This document shows positions 6,255-11,086 of a stretch of 11,086 nucleotides of DNA, piece by piece. The DNA is taken from contig DATIAR010000019.1 of assembly GCA_035457865.1 (NCBI GenBank), positions 1 through 11,086 on the forward strand. Direction: 5' to 3'. The notes beneath the pieces were generated by a model. That model saw only the letters and a program-made list of their open reading frames with translations, was not told the DNA's origin and ran no database searches. Within the stretch, counting starts at the first letter, position 1, and each line of letters starts with the position of its first letter. The translations under genes and the position numbers were made by a program. Source of the DNA: UBA8516 sp035457865 (GTDB taxonomy: Archaea > Thermoproteota > Nitrososphaeria > Nitrososphaerales > Nitrosopumilaceae).

Positions 6255-6988
6255 TTCTTAAACAAAGTCCCTTCAAACTTTCCCTTTACTGCATTTACTA
6301 TTCTGTCTGGTTTGTTACCATTTACCAAGAACACTTTGATTCCACACTTTGATATAGATATGGCTTCTTTGATTTTGCGACTCATTCCACCTGTAACATC
6401 CATTTCAACTTCAGATATCTCTGTCTTTTCCCGTCTTATTTCACGTAGCAGTTTTTTTGTTTTCATGTTTGAGTAGACTCCATCAACATTTAATACAAAA
6501 ATCACCAATCTTGGTTTTAGAATTTTAGATATGATTCCCACGATTCTGTCACCTGATAAAATATAGAATTTATTTTTACCATGCCACATCACATCTCCAT
6601 ATGATATTGGAACTAACCCAGCTTTTGCAATCTTTGCAATCTCACTAACTTTTTTCTGATCAACTTTATTTCCAAGCATAAAATCAGTTGGAGGTAAACA
6701 ATATGGACTCAAGCCATTTTTTAGAAAAGAATCAAGAATGATTTTGTCCAACGCCACCATGGAATTTTTGACTAGAGAAATACCCTTTTTGTTATATTTC
6801 GCTGGTTTCGTGTGCATATCATATCTGACCGACCAGTAATGACCAAAAGATCCACCACCATGAATCACAATAATGGGTTCCTTTATTTTTTTTAATTTTG
6901 ATGCAATCCTATTAATTGCTGAAACATTTGGAGTAAGCGGTTTTTTCTTGTTTGTAATTATAGAACCACCAAGTTTTATCAAAATCAT
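6251..6988 (-). CDS. ipk: Isopentenyl phosphate kinase
   Basis: An amino-acid-kinase-fold enzyme of 245 residues that phosphorylates isopentenyl phosphate to IPP with ATP, the final kinase of the archaeal alternative mevalonate pathway. Seen: the N-terminal IKLGGSIIT with K5 and G7-G8, the loop GGGSFGH (44-50) whose H50 is the His that distinguishes IPK from other kinases of this fold and contacts the phosphate, SGD (145-147), NVDGVY (167-172) and DVTGGMSRK (197-205) near the nucleotide site. The ATG at 6988 lies 25 nt after mvk, the largest gap in the operon. I see no TATA element there, but inverted repeats are present. Its stop overlaps the idi GTG. Finding ipk beside mvk, with no decarboxylase, fits a route through phosphomevalonate dehydratase and a UbiD-like decarboxylase encoded elsewhere. 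Confidence 0.94.
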   Translation of the reverse strand: MILIKLGGSIITNKKKPLTPNVSAINRIASKLKKIKEPIIVIHGGGSFGHYWSVRYDMHTKPAKYNKKGISLVKNSMVALDKIILDSFLKNGLSPYCLPPTDFMLGNKVDQKKVSEIAKIAKAGLVPISYGDVMWHGKNKFYILSGDRIVGIISKILKPRLVIFVLNVDGVYSNMKTKKLLREIRREKTEISEVEMDVTGGMSRKIKEAISISKCGIKVFLVNGNKPDRIVNAVKGKFEGTLFKK

Positions 6989-6993
6989 ATTTT

Positions 6994-7055
6994 TCTACAG
7001 TAGACCAGTCGGTTTAAAAAGTATCTACTAGACCTCTATTGTCTATTCTAGTAGA
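6994..7055 (-). repeat. Cluster of inverted repeats at the mvk/ipk junction
   Basis: TCTACTAGA (7024-7032) and TCTAGTAGA (7047-7055) are perfect 9-bp inverted copies with a 14-nt loop, inside the last codons of mvk. In the gap that follows, TCTAC-A-GTAGA (6994-7004) is another perfect small palindrome. The pentamer TCTAC or its complement therefore occurs four times in 62 nt, at the widest gap of the operon. It could be an mRNA hairpin for processing, attenuation or protein binding. The mvk stop codon (7014-7016) lies between the two structures. Confidence 0.4.
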
Positions 7056-7961
7056 AAATACCTCTGCGTGATTTTTTAAATTAATGAGGGTTTGAGATAG
7101 GTTTGATTTATCTACAAGCGCAATTATGCACCCGCCACCACCTGCTCCTGTAATTTTTGCCCCAAACGACGTTTTCTTGGCTTCATTGACAAGAATGTTT
7201 AATTTATCGGTAGAGACACCAATCTGCTCTAAAAGAAGATGATTTTTAGACATTAGGGAACCAACTTTTGATAAATCATTTTTTCCTAGCGATAAAAGTG
7301 CATTTTGGATAAGTTCTGACTCTTGTTTGTATAATGACTCGAACAATTCCTTGTTACCCTCCTTAAATTTTTCCACTTTTTCAACAACCTCGCGAGTATT
7401 GTGTGATTCTCTAGAATTTGCAATTACAAGATCAAAATCTGAACTAGAATTAATTTTTTTAAAACCATTTTTTATATCATATTCTGCTAATCCACCAAAA
7501 GTGCAGACAGAACAATCAGCACCTGATGTGTTTTTGAAAATTGTTCGCTCAGCTTCGATTGCTAATTTTAGAATATCTTCTGCTGGCAATTTTTCAAACA
7601 ACCCTGTTATTGATGCAGCAGCTGCCACACAAGAAGCTGAAGATGACCCAAGACCTATGCCTGAAGGTATTTCGGATTCTATTTTTATTTCAATACCGCA
7701 ATTTTTATTGAATTTTTTTAGAGTTTTAGTTGCCAAGTATACAAACGGTTTCATTAATTCATGGGAATCATTTGAAGATGAATTTACAGTTGTTTCTTCG
7801 TTTACAAGATCTGACTGTATCTTGATTTTTTTTTCATCGATTAGTTGAGACGTTACTTTGATTCTCTTATCTATGGAACAAAGTATGGCCTTGGCACCAT
7901 AAACCACAAAATGTTCCCCAAACAAAATGACTTTGCCTGGAGCAGAAGCACTTGATTTCAT
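7014..7961 (-). CDS. mvk: Mevalonate kinase
   Basis: A GHMP-superfamily kinase of 315 residues that makes mevalonate 5-phosphate from mevalonate and ATP in the cytoplasm. Motif 1 is PGKVILFGEHFVVYG (8-22). The P-loop-like motif 2 is IPSGIGLGSSSAS (98-110). The catalytic Asp is D149 in the NTSGAD segment. Motif 3 is KITGAGGGG (269-277). The start is the ATG at 7961, which overlaps the MEMO-family stop as ATGA. An in-frame ATG at 8105 would add 48 Cys- and Trp-rich residues that lie wholly inside the upstream gene and precede the normal kinase N-terminus, so I rejected it. The gene follows the MEMO-family gene and precedes ipk, idi and idsA. Confidence 0.95.
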   Translation of the reverse strand: MKSSASAPGKVILFGEHFVVYGAKAILCSIDKRIKVTSQLIDEKKIKIQSDLVNEETTVNSSSNDSHELMKPFVYLATKTLKKFNKNCGIEIKIESEIPSGIGLGSSSASCVAAAASITGLFEKLPAEDILKLAIEAERTIFKNTSGADCSVCTFGGLAEYDIKNGFKKINSSSDFDLVIANSRESHNTREVVEKVEKFKEGNKELFESLYKQESELIQNALLSLGKNDLSKVGSLMSKNHLLLEQIGVSTDKLNILVNEAKKTSFGAKITGAGGGGCIIALVDKSNLSQTLINLKNHAEVFSTRIDNRGLVDTF

Positions 7962-8794
7962 GAGAATGCAATCGACGCATATCCTACCACAGAACTCTTG
8001 TCTCCTGCCACATCTCCACTTGTGGCATATTTGAGCAAAGTTCCCTTTGAAGCTCCAAGCTCTTTGCAAGCTACCATGGTGGATGCAATCGCTCCAAATC
8101 CACATGCAGTGATTTGATTTTCTTGTAAAACGTCATAGAATCTGTCTACATCTAAATCAAGAATTGGTGCTATCAACAATTTGTCTTGTTTGTATGCAAA
8201 GCTATTCTCTTCATAATGCGTAAAATCGGATGAACCTATGATGACACTTTTCTTAGTTTTTGCAATCTTTGCCAAGGCCTTGCCAATCTCATTGGCAGTT
8301 TTGTACCCTTGATCAATCAAAATTATTGGAAGAATCTTAAATTTATGGGAATAAATCTCTTGTAACATGGGAACTTGAACCTCTAAACTATGGTCTTTGG
8401 TATGAGAAAAAAAGTCTAGTTCTGCAATTTTAGAAATCTCATTTAACTTAATAGAAGACTCTGTATCTACCTCAATATCTCCAAGAGGTGTTTGCCATTG
8501 TCCCTCTTTCATCACAGCAACATTACAACCTATCCCCCAATGATTCGGACCAATAATTATAACAAGTTCTGGTTTTTGTGAAGAAATGTGATAAAAGGAA
8601 TTTGCCGCAATGGGACCTGAGTACATGTATCCTGCATGTGGCGAGATCACCCCAAGAATTTCTTCATTATTTTCAATAGGCGGATTTTTCCCTGGTCCAA
8701 AATGGTGGAAAAAACAATGATGTATTGCCCCTCTCAATTCGTCTGTTTCTTTTGGATAGAACATGCCAGCAACAGCCGGTGTTCTTATCGGCAT
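7958..8794 (-). CDS. MEMO1 family protein
   Basis: A MEMO1-family protein of 278 residues, related in fold to extradiol dioxygenases (LigB). Family motifs seen: RTPAVAGMFYP (4-14), PHAGYMYSG (52-60), GPNHWG (82-87), KDHSLEVQVP (133-142), SSDFTHY (188-194) and ACGFGA (230-235). H53, H85 and C231 correspond to human MEMO1 H49, H81 and C244, the proposed metal-site residues, so the site looks intact. The biochemical function in archaea is unknown. The ATG at 8794 lies 4 nt after rpsB, preceded by AGAGG, and gives the usual N-terminus; an in-frame TTG at 8821 would overlap rpsB and is less likely. The stop overlaps the mvk start (ATGA), which suggests translational coupling with the isoprenoid genes. 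A role tied to mevalonate metabolism is only an inference from this position. Confidence 0.92.
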   Translation of the reverse strand: MPIRTPAVAGMFYPKETDELRGAIHHCFFHHFGPGKNPPIENNEEILGVISPHAGYMYSGPIAANSFYHISSQKPELVIIIGPNHWGIGCNVAVMKEGQWQTPLGDIEVDTESSIKLNEISKIAELDFFSHTKDHSLEVQVPMLQEIYSHKFKILPIILIDQGYKTANEIGKALAKIAKTKKSVIIGSSDFTHYEENSFAYKQDKLLIAPILDLDVDRFYDVLQENQITACGFGAIASTMVACKELGASKGTLLKYATSGDVAGDKSSVVGYASIAFS

Positions 8795-8798
8795 TATT

Positions 8799-9464
8799 CT
8801 ATTGCCTCTTAGATCTCTCAAAACGAGGCGTTCTTATTGGCTCTTCTTCTACCTCTTCTTCAACTATCTTAGTTTCGAAATCATCAATTCCATACTTCAT
8901 TGATTCGCCCTCTTTTAGCTGACCCTTTTGTATCAATACTTCCCTTGCCAAAAGCCAGTATGTGGTTGCCAAAGATTTTCTTCCTCTGTTATTGGCTGGT
9001 ATGATCAAATCAAGTTTGGAAGTCACATTGTCTGTGTTTGCTAAACCAATAACTGGAATCCCAGCATTTGTAGCTTCCAGGACAGCCTGCGCATCAGTCT
9101 GTGGATCTGAAACTATCACAAGCTGAGGCTCTATGTAATATGGCAAAAGTGGGTTTGTAAGAGTGCCTGGCATGAATCTTCCAAGCATTACAGTTGCTCC
9201 CGTTAACTCACAGAATTTTTCTATTGGAGTGTTTGCATATTCTCTGCCAGAGCATACTATTACTTTAGAAATATCTGCTCTGTTTATGAATTTGGCTGCA
9301 GTTTGAATTCTTGACAATGTCTTTTTGATATCAATAATGTAAAGTCCTTCTGGGGTTGCCTTTGTAATAAAAGGAGTCATGAACTTAGTCTTAACTGGTG
9401 TTCCCACCCTTATTCCTGTGGATAGGATTGTCTTCTCTATATTTTCAAGATCTGATTCACTCAT
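8799..9464 (-). CDS. rpsB: Small ribosomal subunit protein uS2 (S2)
   Basis: Ribosomal protein uS2 of the archaeal/eukaryal (SA-like) type, a 30S subunit component, 221 residues. Recognisable blocks are GTPVKTKFM (21-29), IKKTLSRI (46-53), GRFMPGTLTNP (95-105), SDPQTDAQAVLEA (119-131), and GIPVIGLANTDN (135-146). An acidic run (about 202-208) and a basic tail end the protein. It lacks the long insert of bacterial S2, as expected for archaea. The ATG at 9464 lies 9 nt after eno. The gap has no purine-rich ribosome site, so translation may depend on coupling with eno. The eno-rpsB-MEMO order is a conserved archaeal arrangement as far as I know. Confidence 0.97.
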   Translation of the reverse strand: MSESDLENIEKTILSTGIRVGTPVKTKFMTPFITKATPEGLYIIDIKKTLSRIQTAAKFINRADISKVIVCSGREYANTPIEKFCELTGATVMLGRFMPGTLTNPLLPYYIEPQLVIVSDPQTDAQAVLEATNAGIPVIGLANTDNVTSKLDLIIPANNRGRKSLATTYWLLAREVLIQKGQLKEGESMKYGIDDFETKIVEEEVEEEPIRTPRFERSKRQ

Positions 9465-9473
9465 ATTGTGATT

Positions 9474-10712
9474 TTAAATTTGTGCCATCCCACGTATTAA
9501 ATCATACTCTGAAAGACGAATCAATTCATTGAGCTTGGCTATTCTTTCACCACTTACAACACCTGCTTTTAGCATTTTTGATTTTGTAGCAATGCCAATA
9601 TGTGATATGTGTGAATCTATTGATTCACCTGATCTATGCGATGTGATTAATTTAATATTGTTTTTCTGGGCTTCCGATGCAAATTCTAAAGCATCATACA
9701 AGCTTCCAGCTTGGTTTACTTTTAAAATTGCGGCATTACACGATTTCATTTTTATAGCTTTTTTCAGAATTTTTGTGTTTGTTACCAACAAGTCATCACC
9801 TGTTATCAACACTTTTGGAAACCTAGAAGTCAAAACAGACATTTCTTCAAATCCTTCTTCGTGTACGGTATCTTCGGCATAAGCAAGCTTATATTTTTTG
9901 ATGATTTCTGAAACAAACTCTAGTTGTTTTTCTGGAGTGTTTTCAAAACCTTCTCGTTCATAAACATATTTTCTCTTCTTTTCATCCCATTGTGTAGATG
10001 ATGCAAAATCTACACCAAGAGAAACCTCTTTGCCTAACGTGAATCCGAGATTTTCACAGGCTTTAGCTGAAAATTCTAGTGCTTGGTGATTATTTATTTT
10101 GGGTGCCCAGCCTCCCTCATCTCCACGACCATTTGTAAAGTCAGGTTCATATTTTTCAAGGACATTTCGTAACTCCTTGTGTACCGATAGGTTAATCTCT
10201 ATTGCATCAAAAATTGTCTTTGCGCTTATTGCACAAACTAAAATTTCTTGAATGTCTGGAGTTCCCTTACCTGCATGAGCGCCACCTCCTAAAATGTTTC
10301 CTAGGGGAAAGGGAAATTTATAGTCATTATCTTTTGAGATTAATTTAAACAGTGGAACTCCCAGTGATTTTGAGGCGGAATCAACAGACGCTATTGTAAG
10401 AGCAAAAGCTACGGCGCCACCTATCTTTGAGTAATTAGGTGTAGAATCAATCTCTCGTATGGTGTCATGGATTGATTTTAAATCTGAAGGATCTAGTCCT
10501 ACAAATTTTTTTAGATTTGCATTTAGTAGATGGAGACTCTTTTCTGGCTTGTTGTCTTGGAAACTTTGTGCCTCATGTTTTCCAACACTTGCTCCAGAAG
10601 GTGCACAAACTCTTCCAAGATAAGAATTGTCAGAAATAACATCGATTTCTATTGTTTTGCTGCCTCTGCTATTGAATAGCATCCTTCCTTTTACGGAAGT
10701 GATCTTTGGCAT
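9474..10712 (-). CDS. eno: Enolase (phosphopyruvate hydratase)
   Basis: Interconverts 2-phosphoglycerate and phosphoenolpyruvate; in an autotrophic archaeon it would run mainly in the gluconeogenic direction. 412 residues. The flexible loop PSGASVG (38-44) is present, as are H146 in GGGAHA, E156, E199 in GDEGG (proton donor), the Mg ligands D235, E280 and D306, the catalytic base K331 in LKVNQAGS, HRS (359-361) and K382. All catalytic positions I can map are kept. Departures from the bacterial consensus (SRGSKT for SRGNPT, LGGG for INGG, SGER for SRSER) look like an archaeal branch feature, since haloarchaeal enolases as I recall share LGNxxGGG and GERIAKLNELIR. The ATG at 10712 is one base after the rpoN stop. 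Confidence 0.95.
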   Translation of the reverse strand: MPKITSVKGRMLFNSRGSKTIEIDVISDNSYLGRVCAPSGASVGKHEAQSFQDNKPEKSLHLLNANLKKFVGLDPSDLKSIHDTIREIDSTPNYSKIGGAVAFALTIASVDSASKSLGVPLFKLISKDNDYKFPFPLGNILGGGAHAGKGTPDIQEILVCAISAKTIFDAIEINLSVHKELRNVLEKYEPDFTNGRGDEGGWAPKINNHQALEFSAKACENLGFTLGKEVSLGVDFASSTQWDEKKRKYVYEREGFENTPEKQLEFVSEIIKKYKLAYAEDTVHEEGFEEMSVLTSRFPKVLITGDDLLVTNTKILKKAIKMKSCNAAILKVNQAGSLYDALEFASEAQKNNIKLITSHRSGESIDSHISHIGIATKSKMLKAGVVSGERIAKLNELIRLSEYDLIRGMAQI

Positions 10713-10713
10713 C

Positions 10714-10950
10714 CTACTCTAGCTCAGATTGTACTTCTTGTTGTCTTCTTCTAATAGCTTCGTAGAATGGGATTACTTGATGAATAGTCTCAACAGATGT
10801 TAACATCATTGTTCTACAACAATATCTTTTAATTCCTAACGAATCAAGAACCTTAGCAGAATCTTCTCCACCTTTTACTCTAGTTTGATAATCCTTGAAC
10901 TTGTCAGCAATTAAATTTCCACAAGTAAAACATCTGACCGGGATAAGCAT
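10714..10950 (-). CDS. rpoN: DNA-directed RNA polymerase subunit N (Rpo10)
   Basis: A small zinc-binding subunit of archaeal RNA polymerase, the homologue of eukaryal Rpb10; it helps assemble the Rpo3/Rpo11 platform. 78 residues. Zinc ligands are C7 and C10 (CFTCG) and the adjacent pair C44-C45 in RYCCR, the signature of the family. The C-terminal end is charged (IRRRQQEVQSELE). This is the first gene of the long operon. Its ATG at 10950 lies about 26 nt from the centre of a TATA element, so the mRNA is probably leaderless. It ends one base before eno. The rpoK gene often found next to rpoN in archaea is not between them here. Confidence 0.96.
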   Translation of the reverse strand: MLIPVRCFTCGNLIADKFKDYQTRVKGGEDSAKVLDSLGIKRYCCRTMMLTSVETIHQVIPFYEAIRRRQQEVQSELE

Positions 10951-10971
10951 ATTTTGAAAAAGTAATCAAGG

Positions 10972-10981
10972 CTTATAAAAA
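10972..10981. promoter_or_regulatory. Shared bidirectional TATA element between rpoN and tRNA-Leu
   Basis: The palindromic core TTATAA (10973-10978) reads TTATAAAAA on the + strand and TTTTTATAA on the - strand. It sits almost midway between the rpoN ATG (10950) and the first base of tRNA-Leu (11005), about 26-28 nt from each. That is the normal TATA-to-start spacing in archaea in both directions. No other TATA-like element is visible in the 54-nt gap. Confidence 0.65.
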
Positions 10982-11004
10982 CCATGCATGGGTATTTGCA
11001 TAAT

Positions 11005-11086
11005 GCGGGAGTCGCCCAGCCTGGCCAAAGGCGCTAGCTTGAGGGGCTAGTATCTTAGGATTTCGAGGGTTCAAATCCCTTCTCCC
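11005..11086 (+). tRNA. tRNA-Leu (anticodon GAG), 3' end cut by the window
   Basis: The acceptor 5' strand is GCGGGAG (11005-11011); the 3' strand starts at 11082 and runs off the end, so the last acceptor bases and the discriminator are missing. The anticodon stem CTAGC/GCTAG (11034-11038 with 11046-11050) encloses the loop TTGAGGG, with GAG at 11041-11043. A 14-nt variable arm (11051-11064) can pair ATC with GAT, the class II arm expected of tRNA-Leu. The T stem is 11065-11069 with 11077-11081. No intron at the anticodon. Transcribed divergently from rpoN. Confidence 0.93.

Noticed and set aside
6030..6476. 148-residue open frame on the + strand spanning idi and ipk
   Set aside because: It is antisense to two conserved overlapping genes, with low-complexity hydrophobic content typical of a shadow frame.
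7327..7848. 173-residue open frame on the + strand opposite mvk
   Set aside because: It lies wholly antisense to a well-conserved mevalonate kinase and has no recognisable domain; it is a shadow frame of AT-rich coding DNA.
7962..8105. N-terminal extension of mevalonate kinase from an upstream ATG
   Set aside because: The extra 48 residues lie inside the MEMO-family gene, are Cys/Trp-rich and precede the normal kinase start; the ATGA overlap start is preferred.
8795..8821. TTG start extending the MEMO-family protein by 9 residues
   Set aside because: The ATG at 8794 gives the family N-terminus (PIRTPAVAG) and has an AGAGG site; the TTG would overlap rpsB by 23 nt.
9474..10712. Enolase with several changed consensus residues, possibly a non-enolase paralogue
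   Set aside because: All catalytic and metal residues are kept, and the altered blocks match my memory of haloarchaeal enolases, so it is an archaeal variant.
1..11086. CRISPR array, insertion sequence, integrase or toxin-antitoxin pair
   Set aside because: I saw no regularly spaced repeats, transposase, terminal inverted repeats or recognisable toxin in either strand.

Overview
This AT-rich window looks like core chromosome of an ammonia-oxidising-type archaeon (Thaumarchaeota/Nitrososphaeria, probably a Nitrosopumilus relative). The evidence is archaeal RNA polymerase subunit RpoN, archaeal-type GluRS, isopentenyl phosphate kinase, a UPF0147 protein, a short archaeal uS2, TATA-box promoters and a tRNA-His with a genome-encoded G-1. 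The lineage is inferred from gene content and protein style, not from a search. I see no mobile element, CRISPR array or integrase.

Layout: tRNA-His lies on the + strand at the left edge, preceded by a GC-rich hairpin. Every protein gene is on the - strand. Read in transcription order from the right edge, a ten-gene operon starts at about 10950: rpoN, eno, rpsB, a MEMO1-family gene, mvk, ipk, idi, idsA (GGPP synthase), gltX and a fumarylacetoacetate-hydrolase-family gene. Adjacent genes overlap or lie within 10 nt, except for 25 nt between mvk and ipk. Four smaller genes follow, probably with their own promoters: a Rieske [2Fe-2S] protein, a UPF0147 protein, a DOT1/aKMT-like methyltransferase with a long C-terminal extension, and an unrecognised 116-residue protein that converges on tRNA-His. 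A tRNA-Leu(GAG), cut off by the window end, diverges from rpoN. One symmetrical TATA element midway between them appears to serve both directions.

How the genes work together: the middle of the operon is an isoprenoid module for archaeal ether lipids. Mevalonate kinase makes mevalonate 5-phosphate, isopentenyl phosphate kinase makes IPP, IPP isomerase makes DMAPP, and the prenyl synthase makes GGPP. IPK with no phosphomevalonate kinase or diphosphomevalonate decarboxylase in the window fits the archaeal alternative mevalonate route, whose other enzymes must lie elsewhere. The module is embedded with transcription (RpoN), translation (uS2, GluRS) and central carbon (enolase) genes, so membrane-lipid precursor synthesis seems co-expressed with growth functions. 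The MEMO1-family protein, of unknown biochemical role, sits immediately before mvk with an ATGA overlap.

Most worth a second look: an IPP isomerase whose catalytic Cys is Ala; the shared TATA element; a cluster of inverted repeats at the mvk/ipk junction; the extended methyltransferase; and the hairpin and repeats in front of tRNA-His. I found no clear new multi-gene system. Most of the window is a conserved archaeal housekeeping cluster.
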